A DNA stretch of 64,000 nucleotides from Amphiduros pacificus (lineage: Eukaryota > Annelida > Polychaeta > Phyllodocida > Hesionidae), in NCBI GenBank assembly GCA_949316495.1, contig OX439012.1:22230666-22294665 (forward strand), in the 5' to 3' direction. Of the stretch, positions 11,689-22,458 are shown piece by piece. A program made the position numbers and the translations under genes. The notes under the pieces were generated by a model. That model saw nothing but the letters and a program-made list of their open reading frames with translations, did not search any database and was not told the DNA's origin. The first letter of the stretch is position 1, and every line of letters begins with the position of its first letter.

Positions 11689-11727
11689 GAGGAGGTGCAG
11701 CACCTCCAGAGGTGCTAGCACCTCCTC
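11689..11727. repeat. Long hairpin: 18-bp arms, 2-nt loop
   Basis: The left arm GAGGAGGTGCAGCACCTC (11689-11706) pairs with 11709-11727 across a CA loop, with one bulged T. The arm is itself built from GAGGTGC/GCACCTC pieces. Related pieces (CAGCACCTCC and ACACCTCCAC) lie just upstream at 11625-11670. It sits about 40 bp before the hammerhead-like fold, within the Penelope tail. Confidence 0.9.
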
Positions 11728-11765
11728 AGTTTTCATATATAAACAAATCATAGGATAACGCAGTC

Positions 11766-11826
11766 AGTCCCAATCCAACTGATGAGATCAAAGTGATCAA
11801 AGCCCTTGTTGGTATTGGTGGGGACT
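11766..11826 (+). ncRNA. Degenerate type-I hammerhead ribozyme fold
   Basis: Read as RNA, the segment folds as a type-I hammerhead. Stem I is AGTCCC (11766-11771) with GGGACT (11821-11826), then an internal loop AAT/TG, then CCAA (11775-11778) with TTGG (11815-11818). The core CTGATGA is 11779-11785. Stem II is GATCA-AAG-TGATC (11786-11798). The second core strand reads AAAG (11799-11802), where the canonical strand is GAAA. Stem III is GCC/GGT around CTTGTT, with A11814 at the cleavage position. Hammerheads are known from Penelope-like elements in other animals. The lost core G (general base) suggests this copy does not cleave. Confidence 0.72.
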
Positions 11827-11849
11827 GCGATCGTTGTCGCAGACCATCT

Positions 11850-14500
11850 TAGGATCCTCGCCTTTTTACTACAATCCCCCAGAATTTGTCAGTTGGGGAG
11901 GCCTCCACTAAAGTTTTCCCACTGGTACCTAGAACTTTAAGGAGCTTCAGGCTTTTTGTAAACTGAAAATGATCAAACATAACATGCATGTGTTATCTTT
12001 ACACAAAAATATTTTATATCAATTTGTGTTCTTATTCTTCCCAAGAAAGATTATTTAACATTATTACAGGGTATATGTAAATATTTATAATTTCCAGTTA
12101 ATCATAATTTCCAATTTCAAAACATTGGACTTTGTGACCCAATGCCTTTTGCTTGGCAGGATTTTTAGCTGCCATGATTCTGCCTAAAATTTCATGGTCT
12201 TTGAAGAGGCATGCCTTCTCTGCCTTGATAAACCATTTAGCACAGTTATATTCAACACCATCAACATGAAAGTGGCAGGGGTAAAAGTTTCATAGTGGCA
12301 TATGTTCACGCCAAAAGAACTCAAACTGTTCTTTGCATGGAGCACCAGACATCCTATTAAAATATGATTTGCATGAAACTGATTAATATCAAAATATATT
12401 TTAGTTTTAAGATAATACATAGATTTAGTATGTGTCTCCCTTTTATTGAGACTGCACCCAATTCACCAAATACTCAATTCACAAATAAATGATTTGATAA
12501 TGATGGTAAATACTGGGCGGGCCCTTGCGATGGGACCTTTTATGTATTGAAGTATAATTGCACATATTGACTTTCAAAATATGTCAAGAAAGTAGATTTA
12601 GTTGAAAACATAGTCTTTTCTTGACTAATAAATATTCTAATTTTTCTAAATATGCATAATAAAAATCAAGAAGTTTTGGAAAGATTTAATTTTAAAATAA
12701 CTGCTATTTCTAACCCAATATTTATTTCTTGAAACCAAAAAAGTCACATCTTAAGCAGTATTTCATACTGGCACTTTTCTGCAGACCCACTTTAATAAAT
12801 TTGTACTAAAATGTGATTTTGAATTAGATATTTTAACCCATTAAAGACAATTTATTTTGAATGACATCAACAGAAACAATATAATTAGACTACATAAAGT
12901 TTACTGACAGATTCACATATTGATTGTTAATATTCTTATATTCGTTATGAAGTTGGCCAAGTAGTCCTGCCAAAATGACCGTTTCATCCAATATTTTTGA
13001 TCTCATATCACAGGGATTAACTCAGGAAGTGCACAATAGGATAGCATCTTGCAAGTAAATCACTACCATATATACTTTGTAATTTTGTTTCAGATTGGTT
13101 TATGTAAAAAAACTTTTGTAGAAATTTCAGAGATTTAGTCCCAAATCTTCTTTTGGTGTGGATAATTTAGTTTTGATTAGTTTGAGCTGAAAAATCCAGA
13201 GCCACCCAGATTTTTCAGATTTATTCAGGGTTCTACCCAAGTTACAATTTCAAAATTTCGTGAAAAGTCATTTTTTGTAAAATTGATTTCTGAAATTTAA
13301 ATCGTAAAGACAAATGAAAGACCTTGCTAGAACCCGAAAGGTCCCACAATTGATTATATGCCAGTGATAGCTTTGGATTGTTCCTGACACTTGATTAATC
13401 TACAATCAAAATGTATTCATTAAAGTTCACATTGCAGTATCTCACAAAATTTCGAATTTTAAGCCAAATATATCAATGCTTTTAATAATACTGTGTACAA
13501 AGTACTGATATAAATATATTTATATATTTAATATAACATACAATTAATTGTGTGACCTTGAGAGAATTTTACAAAAAAGATATTTCATGTTTAAATGGAT
13601 CCTAAAATCAAAGATATTTAGAAGCATTCAATGTATACACACATAACTGAACCAACATTGCGTCATGCATTGAATTCTTTTGTGGAAAATTCTATTTTTT
13701 TTCTTTGTAAAAGTTCATCATTTATAGACACATAACTAATGTAACCAACACTGTCCATACAATGACCATTTTACAAAAAGTGCACCCAAATCTTTTCAAC
13801 TTCCTCGTGTAACATCTTTACCACAGTACGCCATCAATATTGAACAACGTAAAGATGATGAATTACCTGCACTACAACTTTGGCTAGTATCACCACAATA
13901 CATCATCACTATTGAACAACATAATGCTGATAATTTCCCAGTTCATTGCTCACTGTTGAACAACATTGGTGATGATTTTCTCATTAATATTTAATTGACA
14001 TTCAAGTAAAACCATGATTAAACTTGATTAAAATGTCAACTTGGAAAGGAGTCCTGACACACACTGGTCCATGCTGTGTGAAAATTAAGTGACTGCATTA
14101 GGATTGCAAGTATTATGGATATTGCCTGTAAAGAAAAATCCATAAAAATGAAATGTTATTCTTATTAGTATAAAAACATGGCAGTCCGGAATCACTCTTT
14201 ACCTTTTATATTAAAGTATGCAAAGGCCAAACAATTCTGCTCAGAATTTAATTTCCATTCAAAACAATTTCCAGACTTCACAAGCATAGTTCAGATCACA
14301 AGATAATTTATGATAGACTGGACCAGTATTTTTTTCCTTCAGGAAAAGACTCCAGCTACTCTAATGAGTCAAGATCTGCATCTAGAATGACATCCTCCAA
14401 ACCTCCAGGATTTGAGAGAATATCATAGGATCTCTCTTTTTAAGGTTGTTGACTTCTTTATTTAAAAAGTACACATCTCTCTTCAGTTGAGAGACACATC
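11850..14500. other. AT-rich intergenic sequence
   Basis: No gene is recognisable. Open frames are short and without motifs. Apart from a loose tandem pattern near 13820-13975, nothing stands out. The composition is uniform and unlike the C/A-rich Penelope tail to the left. Confidence 0.6.
13820..13975. repeat. Degenerate tandem repeat, about 60 bp
   Basis: Three loose copies share CACTATTGAACAACAT (or ATCAATATTGAACAACGT, CACTGTTGAACAACAT) followed by GATGAT-type sequence. Spacing is about 60 bp. Divergence is high, so this is an old local duplication. Confidence 0.6.
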
Positions 14501-14506
14501 CTTCTT

Positions 14507-14875
14507 TTAGTGGCGTATAATTTCCTCAGCGGAAGAGCTTTTGATGCAATATTCATTTACTGCAGTTCTTGAGGCTCTCAATTCTGCATGGAGAATTACC
14601 TCTCTATCTGAACAATTAAGTAATCTAGAACAAAGCTGGTCTGATATGCCAGCTTTGACTGTAAATGTCAGCAGAGTGTCTTGTTGCTGACTATTGGCCC
14701 TAATTAATCGTTGAAACCTGACAATGTTCTGAAGAGTTGATTCAAATATGGCTTTATCATTGTCAAGAGCTTGTTTTCCACTCTCTATTTCCAGTTTCAG
14801 ATTTTTTATGTCAACTTCTTTGGCTCTGATCTTGATTATCAAAGCCACTATGCTCTCACCTTTCTGGATATTCAT
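14507..14875 (-). CDS. Coiled-coil exon of unknown gene
   Basis: A 122-codon frame starts MNIQKGESIVALIIKI and is rich in heptad-like Leu/Ile/Lys/Glu (AKEVDIKNLKLEIESGKQAL), predicting a coiled coil over the first 60 residues. It has two cysteines in the middle (LCSRLLNC) and ends at a stop. An acceptor-like TTTAG lies about 8 bp before the ATG, so the ATG may be internal to an exon. I do not recognise the protein. It lies downstream of the helicase/OTU/TatD remnants on the same strand and may belong to the same mobile block. Confidence 0.4.
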   Translation of the reverse strand: MNIQKGESIVALIIKIRAKEVDIKNLKLEIESGKQALDNDKAIFESTLQNIVRFQRLIRANSQQQDTLLTFTVKAGISDQLCSRLLNCSDREVILHAELRASRTAVNEYCIKSSSAEEIIRH

Positions 14876-15083
14876 TGTGTTACCTAAATGAAAAATATTT
14901 ATGTTTAACTAATCAGTACTGCAATTACTTTTCCACTACTGAGCCGGTTTGCATTAAAACAACTGCAGTCAATGGACAAAGTTTACACTCATCTGAATAA
15001 CATATAGAATAATGCCTCCATTACTGAGCCATTTTAAAAGTAAAACAATTTCAGTCAATGGTTTACCTTCAAATGGAAATTCT

Positions 15084-15245
15084 GAAATGGTGTTTTACGA
15101 CCCTTTCAGTAACTATGGCCATATTAGTAGACTTTAAAGCCTTTTAACTAGTGTGAAAGTAACACTGCCGACAGTTGGAGTCGAACCCACCACCTCCCAT
15201 CCTCCACTTATATAACCATTAAGACTGGTGTAAATCACCTGTAAT
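15084..15245 (-). mobile_element. tRNA-derived SINE fragment
   Basis: The minus strand carries a B-box (GGTTCGACTCC) followed by the same central tail as the SINE at 23281 (GGCCATAGTTACTGAAAGGG, then TCGTAAAACACC). The tRNA 5' part with the A-box is missing or diverged. The family is therefore present both inside and outside the tandem array. Confidence 0.7.
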
Positions 15246-15542
15246 CACCACACCATTTCCAAAGATTTCCGGGAAAAATTGTCAAGTTTCCTCTCCTGCA
15301 GGCAAAAAAATATGACACCTCCCTAGATAGAATATAGTGACCTTGTGTTTGCACATATCTAATCAACTACAGTGCTGACTGACACGGACCTGGAAGATGA
15401 TATCCGCCATGCCACATATAAAGCATTCCCTAGATGAGAAAAACTTCAAACACCATGAATTTCACGCACCATGTCAATCAAGTGATGACTTGAAGGGAAG
15501 ACAAAGTTCCTGACACAACCCATGAAATTAAGCGGCATGGCC

Positions 15543-15718
15543 TCAAACAAAGCTTATTAGCAGATCCAAATGACAATGAGAGTCTACATACTTCCTACTC
15601 AGGGGCAGGTGATGCTCTGGGCAGTGATCTCTACACTTGCCAGTATAGAGATATTGCTGGCATACACCTGGGCACACAGTTTTATACATATCCATATTGC
15701 CCCTCTTGCTTGAGATAC
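15543..15718 (-). pseudogene. TatD-like nuclease N-terminal exon
   Basis: After an acceptor (TTATTTGCAG) the exon reads GISSKRGNMDMYKTVC, then a Cys/His-rich segment (CPGVCQQYLYTGKCRDHC, PEHH) and ends in YVDSHCHLDLL. The D-S-H-C-H-L-D string is the first metal-binding motif of TatD-type DNases (HxH). The frame stops soon after, and no later TatD motif is seen downstream, so the gene is cut short or its next exon is missing. The neighbour upstream on this strand is the OTU remnant. Confidence 0.55.
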
Positions 15719-15846
15719 CTGCAAATAATAAAGACAGAAACATTGAACAAAAAAACTTATTTTTCAGGTCCAATTTGAGCTTACCTGGAAAAAAATGCAA
15801 AAAAGTTATAAATATCAATCCCATAAAAAAAATAAATAAATCATGA

Positions 15847-16113
15847 AAAACAACATAACCGTACTTGAATTCCTAATCATTGATGTGTAATGCCTATCTA
15901 TTGCATTGAAATGAATACAACATGGCTCATTCTCAGAATAATCATTTTCCCTAAGTTCATGTGGACAACTGTATAGAACATGAGCACCTAAACCTTGGTG
16001 AAATGCAAACAATGATTTCAAGTTCTCTGCAGACTGTTCAATGGGAACTATCCAACAATTATCACTGTCCTTAAAATATGCATATGAATATATATATCAA
16101 TATATATATATAT

Positions 16114-16163
<50 letters not shown>

Positions 16164-16201
16164 ATATATATATATATCAATATATATATATATATATATA
16201 T

Positions 16202-16281
<80 letters not shown>

Positions 16282-16560
16282 CAATATATATAAATATATC
16301 TCATGCATAATCATGCTCTATGCATATAAATGATACTCATTTCCCCAATGCTTGTCAGTCCTGGTTATCTGAATGAGTTTATTTAACCTATCATTTGGTG
16401 TACCTAGATCCCTGATTGAATCATTTTTAATTAGATCAAGAAAATAATCTTTGTTCTTCCAAATACAAATCTAAAATTGTAGACATCAAATTTTCTTGAA
16501 CGATGGGATTGAACATGTGAAAATTGAGTGAGATAAACTCTCAATTTCTGGCAAATGGCA
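15847..16560 (-). pseudogene. OTU-like cysteine protease remnant split by a TA microsatellite
   Basis: Read on the minus strand, the first half (16560-16310) contains NNCHLPEIESLSHSIF (possible Cys box), [37 protein letters not shown] and LYA. The WG-x-E-x-x-L/Y-x-A spacing is typical of OTU domains. After the TA tract (16300-16083) the second half reads [34 protein letters not shown] and CIHFNAIDRHYTSMI, matching the C-terminal catalytic His block (HY). Stops occur in the first half. OTU proteases accompany Pif1-type helicases in some Helitron-like (Helentron) elements, which fits the Pif1 remnant just upstream. Confidence 0.55.
16083..16300. repeat. TA microsatellite with CAATATA interruptions
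   Basis: About 200 bp of (TA)n is broken by ATCAATATAT at nearly regular positions. It lies between the two halves of the OTU-like coding remnant. TAT/ATA codons keep all frames open, giving meaningless Tyr/Ile open frames. Confidence 0.97.
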
Positions 16561-17222
16561 ATTGTTTACTTGATAATATTCTGTGGATTTCCTTTTATTT
16601 GAGAAACATTGTGAGCAAAATCTGAATTGTAAACCACATTCCTGTGCATGTGTTCTTTTGATTTTTCCATGTTTTCAGGCAAGTTTGAATTATCTGATTT
16701 GAAATCTGGCTGTGGAATAGAGGGTATTTCAACAAACTTGGACATATCAGTATGGATAACCTTCAATTCTCCTGTTTTCAAAGCATGCTGCATAATGTCT
16801 TGAACATTTTTATCAGCAAACAAAATACTCTCATCAAATGACAATAGATGGAGATTTTCCAAAGATTTTACATGACTTAATGCAACATAACCTTGGCCAG
16901 GGGCAAAGAATGTCTTGTCTAAAAAGACAAAAGCTTTCTCTAATGTCATTCCTTGAAGGTGATGTACTGTCCATGCATAAGAAACCAGGATAGGAAATTG
17001 CACTCTGTACACAGTACGTCCACTGGTTTGCATAGCAGCCCTTTGTTTCACTTTTGGAATTGGAATAACATCACTTTTGTCCAGAGTCTCAATCATAAGT
17101 ACTTTTTTGTGAATCGTTTCCAGAATTCCTGCAGTTCCATTTACAACACCATTTTTAACATCTAAATTTCTTGTAATCATAACTTTGGCACCTATCCTGA
17201 CTACAATATTGCGAGGCATAAT

Positions 17223-17965
17223 TGTTACCCACTGAAGAGTACCCGTCGTTGGGGGACGTGGACGGGGGATCAATACTCTACCATAGATAGATACTCTACT
17301 CTACCGTACTGTACTGTACAATAAGTGTAACTCGCTAACTCGCTGGCTGTGAGTCGGGGCACGGATCCTAGCTACCCTATCTACCCAGGTGAAGGTGGCA
17401 GGTAATAAGGACTGCAGACACAGGATATACACGACACAATAGTTACCTTTATTCGGTGCTGTGAGTCTTCCTTGTCTGACTAGGCCGGCATGGCAATGAG
17501 CGAGGCATGTGAACTACCCAAATGCATGATACTTATGAGATCCTATCTATACACAAAACACCCAAGTCTATGCAGTCACGATACTGAGAGTCGTGGATCT
17601 TCTGTGGCAAGTGGTCGCTGGATCTCTGCTTCTCTATCCCTCCGGATCCAACGGTTGCGGGCCCTTTTAAAGGATCACTGCGCGTCATGTGTGGAGTTTT
17701 CCTGCGTGGCTTCCCTACGCGACACCGAATGGACTCGTCTTGCCTGCGTACCCGACATAGGCTCGTCCGCCTGTACGGGATGGACTTGTCCTGCCTGCAT
17801 ATCCGACATGGGCTCGTCCGTCTGTACGGATGGACTCGTCCTGCCTGCACGTGATCTCTCATTGTGGTGGTTATAGTGATGCATCAACCATCAATAGCGT
17901 TCGTGATTGTCTATGAATGTCTATATGTTTTCAAGAGTCTCTGGGTGTGTAATCTATATCCTACA
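17223..17965 (-). mobile_element. Solo LTR (743 bp) inserted in the Pif1 remnant
   Basis: The plus strand reads TGTTACCCACT at 17223 to CTATATCCTACA at 17965, giving TG...CA ends. Perfect TAAT copies flank it (17219-17222 and 17966-17969), a 4-bp target duplication. Comparison with the LTR at 4083-4674 shows the element lies in minus orientation here, with AATAAA in the matching place. No internal sequence remains, so it formed by LTR-LTR recombination. It is longer than the other copy because of an internal tandem repeat (17730-17850) and about 140 bp more near one end. The helicase homology continues on both sides. Confidence 0.88.
17730..17850. repeat. Tandem repeat of about 50 bp inside the solo LTR
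   Basis: About two and a half copies share TGGACTCGTCTTGCCTGC, CCGACATAGGCTCGTCCG and CTGTACGGGA. The other LTR copy (4083-4674) has only about one unit here, so repeat number varies between copies of the family. Confidence 0.8.
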
Positions 17966-20900
17966 TAATCCCCTTTACATTATCCAAAATATCTGAACAA
18001 TCAGAGTCCAGAAATAGACCAGACTCTTCATAGTCAGTAGCCTTCATAGTATAGAGCTGTTCATTGGCAAGTGTGGTTTCTTGCACGTATTCGTTGATTT
18101 TTTCATGAGCTTCTTGTTTTGAACACAAAACAACTGCTGTTGGATTTACAAAATCTTCGCAACTTTGTGTTTTTTCATGACTTTCACAATATACCCTGCT
18201 TGTCAGGATATCTATGCCATGTGCCGTTTGTTTTCCTTCTCTAATGTTATTTAAAACAGCTTGGAAGACTACATCACCCCTTTGACTCCAATTTTCTTTC
18301 AGAAAGAATGGTTTGAAATGGGTCGGGTCAAAAGGGAACTCTGATAGATTTTGCGATATGTAGGACTTTATGTTACAGCTGGAAGCTGGAATAGATCACC
18401 CAAGAGGATAATTGTCTTCTTTTGACTCTTCAGGTGCAACATCTCTACATATAGAATCAATTTTTTCAATCAATTCTCCACTCATCATTCAAAACTCATC
18501 AATTATGATGACATCAATGGAGGTTATGCCAGACTATGTTTGGTCACGATATGCATAGTGTGCACTTCTAGCTCAGGATTTAACTTGAAGAAGGAATGTA
18601 TTGTTTGACATCCAACCAGTTTTGCTGCATTTCCAGATGTGCCTAACTCTTCAACAATATTTGCCACAAATTCATATTGAAGTACTATTGTCTGCAGACC
18701 TGGTCCTATAAAGTGGTTATCAACAACCGCTGCACCACCCAAGTTTGGTTATATTTATATTGAGAAGATTATACAAATAAGTCATACATATTCCAAATAT
18801 GTATTTAAAACAAGTTTGTAAATTGTGAATAAAGTCAACACAAACAATTTATTCAATTATTCAGTCAATGTCCTTATGTTTGGTAGGATGACTGAGAAAT
18901 TTCCTCTTTAACACATGGAAGATATCATATCTAGATATGTGGCACTGATTCGGTGAGAAACAACTCAGTGGAACATTTCTTTCATTCATGGAGACTAAAT
19001 ACAATTGAGAAGTTGAGCCCCTTTTGTGAACATTGCAAACAAAAGTTTAAAGTTATTTTTTTCATTTAAGTCTGTTTAATATTTCAATTTTTGTCAAGAT
19101 GGTAGTTATTTGATCATTGAATTTGCACTGCTCGAATGTGTCATGCTGCCACCTGGCGTGTAAAACCTGTCATGCGTGGGGGAAACTTTTTTGACATGCA
19201 AGCCCATCTCATAGCAATAATAATGTCTGGGAGTCTCGTGTAATGATCTGTGAAAGATAAATGTTGACAAAATCTTGTCATTTGTGCTCTATGATCATGT
19301 TCTTATATCAACATTTGTGAATTATGTTTGTAGAATATCCCGCTTTACTTCCTTAACAATGACATACATATAACTTGGATACAGAGTCACAACATAAACA
19401 AGGAGAACAAACATTGACGGTTTGCAGAATGCCTTGGTATATTGATATATAACTTTAGCCGTCTAATGGCAAAATACAGTCAACAGCAAATGGCAGTTTT
19501 TCATTTCATATGTTCAATGTTAAATCTACGGGCTACATCACAGCCATGGAGTAGTGGAGGAAGGTAAAATAAATAACTTGATGGGGAAAATATTGAGAAT
19601 GCCAACCATGAGAAAAAATAAACTTCAAGCTACAATTAATTTTAGAGGGGAAAAGGAAACCAAAAGAAATATTTTGTCTCACTTCGCTCTTCACTACAAT
19701 AACTACAATATACCTATAACATGTTTGAGGGAGCCAGTTTTGAATCATCAGCAACAATTTAGAATATAACAATTTAGAACATAACTTTAAGGCAATATAC
19801 GGGAGCAATAATAAATGTTATGTTGCTGTCAGATGCAATCTATCGCAAATATCTTTTATATTTACAAGACTTTTAGCGTGATTACGTTACTTAACATTTA
19901 TTATTGGGCAAAATTTTAAGCTCCCGATGCCTGAATGGGATAGGAGTTATATTATTGGTCTCCATCCGTGTGTCTGTGGGTCTGTCTGTCAACAAAAAAA
20001 TTGACTTTTGCAATCTTATAAGCTGTTTGAGAAACAACACATGTACATCACATGAAGGCCTAAATATAATGACCTCAATCATAACCTTGACTTGTTTTTC
20101 AAGGTCACAGGCTTCAAATTGTTACAAACAATTTTGCTATATCTTATCAGCTATCTATTCAGCTATCTATGATACATGTTCACATTTTTACCACAAATGT
20201 ATGCCATGAAGACCTAATTAGGATGACCTCAGCTATGACCTTGACTTGTTTTTTTCAAAAACTTTGACATTTTGCTATATCTTGTTATTTGTTCGTTTGT
20301 GGTTTAACATCACTTTCAACAGTATTTCAGTAATTTTGATATGTGGTCATTGCTTGGGTAGCCGTGCAGTGCTTGTTTTTAATGTAACCAAACTCATGGC
20401 AAATAGGACAAAACAGGACTTAGGTGGATGAAGGTTATTTCAATAGATGACTACTTATAAAAAGTAAGTTTGTATTAACTCTAAATTTGTGTAAATAAAG
20501 TATTGTATCAGTTTCTAATAAACCATATGTCCAATAACACACATATAAGTACAACAATTGGCATGTGTGCAGCCTTGGAAAAAAAGTGGAGGTCGAACCA
20601 ACTGTGAAAAAAAAATGTGGAGATATGAATAGGTTTGGAAAAAAATGAGATTAGCCAATTACCGGGGAAAAAAAAGAAAAAAAAAAAAATCGGCAAAATC
20701 ATTTTCCTCCACACCACCCACCCTCTCTGAATGAAAAATGGTCATTCCTTCTAGTGAGCCTGAGGCAAAGTAGAGTAAAGAGGGGAGCCAGGGTATGCGG
20801 ATGACATGGAGATACACTATTCTCCCTTCTTCAACATGCATTAACCTAATGCCCCAATAAAAAAATTGAAGAATTTAACCAAAACAATTCTGCAATGATC

Positions 20901-21223
20901 ACATATTTTAATATTCAATCAGAAAATGGAAAATATAAGACAATTTAAGACATGATCATCCTTGCAATTTCAAGCATTGACTTTCTGGTCAATATTTTGC
21001 TTCATGATTAAACTAGTTGTACAAGTAAACTAATGTATCACAATTTTATGAATTAAGTATTTTCATATCGTATATATATTTTACAGAAAGTGAATCTTAA
21101 TCTTACAAATTTTGACTGGCAAGCATACATTTTATGCACAAAGCTATGATATCAACTAGTGTGAATACTTTTCAATCATTGTCAGCGTCACTTAAAGACA
21201 TGACAAATAAATCATAGAAATCA

Positions 21224-21598
21224 TTATGCAATCATTAAAGCAATGATCACAGCCAGTGAGATAGAAATTGCAAGTCCAGTACTGCCAACTGGTGCAGAGT
21301 TACATTTGTAAATCTCTGTCCAATCCGAAGACATATATTTCTTTATTTGGGATTTATAAGGTTCAGGTACAACATCCAAAAACCCACAACTATCCAATGA
21401 CTGGGTGCAAGATTTAAGTTTTTCTTGGAATTCATCAACAACACTGCATTTAATCTCTCCAGTTTTTCCAACGAGATTGGATGTCTCAAATTCTAGCGCA
21501 CTAAGAAAACAGTTCAGAAGTGTGTTGGCATCTTGGCAGTTCGTAACGCCTTCCACACCAGAGAAATACAGCATCAGGACCATAAGCATTAACTTCAT
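21224..21598 (-). CDS. Small secreted Cys-rich protein, GPI-type tail, copy 1
   Basis: The 124-residue product starts MKLMLMVLMLYFSGVEG, a clear signal peptide, then a mature part with six cysteines (about residues 21, 30, 51, 64, 71 and 99) and ends SAPVGSTGLAISISLAVI plus a few residues. That small-residue stretch followed by a hydrophobic end is the layout of a GPI-anchor signal, so the protein is probably tethered outside the cell. I chose the ATG at 21598 because the longer frame starts with GTG directly after an acceptor-like TTTACAG, implying an upstream 5' exon. The family is unknown to me; the cysteine spacing loosely recalls DUF19/T20D4.11-like domains. Copy 1 differs from the others at V18 and at V in SAPVGST. 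Confidence 0.7.
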   Translation of the reverse strand: MKLMLMVLMLYFSGVEGVTNCQDANTLLNCFLSALEFETSNLVGKTGEIKCSVVDEFQEKLKSCTQSLDSCGFLDVVPEPYKSQIKKYMSSDWTEIYKCNSAPVGSTGLAISISLAVIIALMIA

Positions 21599-21964
21599 CT
21601 TCGACACCTGTAAATAGTAATGTAAACAACTAAATCATTAGATTCCCTTCATCTCCAATGCAGTGGAATAGTTTTCAAAGATTTGGACTCATATAATATA
21701 TTTGTATTTATGACTCAGTGCCCTGATTCTTTTGAAACTGACTTTCTGTTTCATTTTCACATATTATAATAGATACAAGAACATAAACATGTAATTAACA
21801 CTGACTGATTTTAGATAAAACACATGTTCATTCATCCAGCTGAACAAAACTTATCTTTCCAAGGGGCAATCATACACAAATATCAACATGACAATTGAAG
21901 TCTCGCAGGAAAAGACCAAAAAAAAAATTTGTTCAATATTTGTTCAGTATTTCTTTACGAAACA

Positions 21965-22095
21965 AAGCACATTTAATGTATTATCATTGATGGTAGTCTG
22001 CTTTACACACCTTTTTATCATTGACGGCAATCTGCATTACGCACCTTTTTATCATTGACAGCAATCTGCATTACCCACCTTTACATCATTGACGG
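21965..22095. repeat. 34-bp tandem repeat, three and a half copies
   Basis: Copies share ATCATTGACGGCAATCTGC and ATTACGCACCTTTTT. The same block occurs in the other units at about 52684, 60479 and 62689, so it predates the array. No function is evident. Confidence 0.9.
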
Positions 22096-22458
22096 CACCA
22101 CTATTTTCCCGATTTTCACATTAATTTCAATGGAATTCCATAAAAATCATATTTTGTAAAAGGCAGAAAATTATGTCATTTGTACCAATAATGGCTTAAA
22201 AAGTGGGGTATACATCCCCCTAACATATCCACATAGGACATCTTTCAAATTGATGCCAATTTTTCACAAATTGAAAATTTCATTTTTTCCCCATTGAAAT
22301 CAATGGAAAATCCCCATGACCTTTGGCCGAAAATTCAACAGCCCATAAAATCTGTTCTATTATAGCTACAGACTTGATCTTGGGCTTGTTTGGAGAGATC
22401 TTTCATAATAATTATAAAAATGAGATTGTTTAGCGTGCAACAGCATTTTCATATTTCA

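Larger units (their letters stand above)
8283..11840 (+). mobile_element. Penelope-like retroelement (GIY-YIG type), 5'-truncated
   Basis: The element holds, in order, a reverse transcriptase, a GIY-YIG endonuclease, a non-coding gap, coding remnants with C2H2 fingers and an acidic segment, a long hairpin and a hammerhead-like fold. The homology to Penelope reverse transcriptases starts abruptly at about 8283 with AIVVMDTEDY, just after an in-frame stop, which is typical of 5' truncation. Penelope-like elements are non-LTR, non-viral retroelements that often end in partial tandem copies (pLTRs); hammerhead motifs are known from those pLTRs. The copy is damaged: at least one frame change and a few in-frame stops are seen in its coding parts. 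The 3' end is not sharp; I place it near 11,840 from the ribozyme. Confidence 0.85.
16566..18704 (-). pseudogene. Pif1-family helicase remnant, interrupted by a solo LTR
   Basis: The minus strand shows Pif1 motifs in order: a damaged Walker A region (GPG, then SGNAAKLVGCQTIHSFFKL, the segment after motif I), motif II as DVIIIDEFRMMSGELIEKID, motif III as GDLFQLPAV in a shifted frame, then after the LTR MPRNIVVRIGAKVMITRNLD, NGVVNGTAG, VQFPILVSYAWTVHHLQGMT and FAPGQGYVALSHVKSLENL (motifs V-VI). At least one frameshift and one stop disrupt the N-terminal half; the C-terminal 235 codons are open. The 5' end is cut at 18704, where the tandem-array unit begins. Helitron-like elements and a related animal Pif1 family both carry this domain; without a Rep domain I cannot choose. 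Confidence 0.8.

Noticed and set aside
16041-16310. Open frames of Tyr/Ile repeats
   Set aside because: They are translations of a TA microsatellite; the same applies to frames at 30401-31155.
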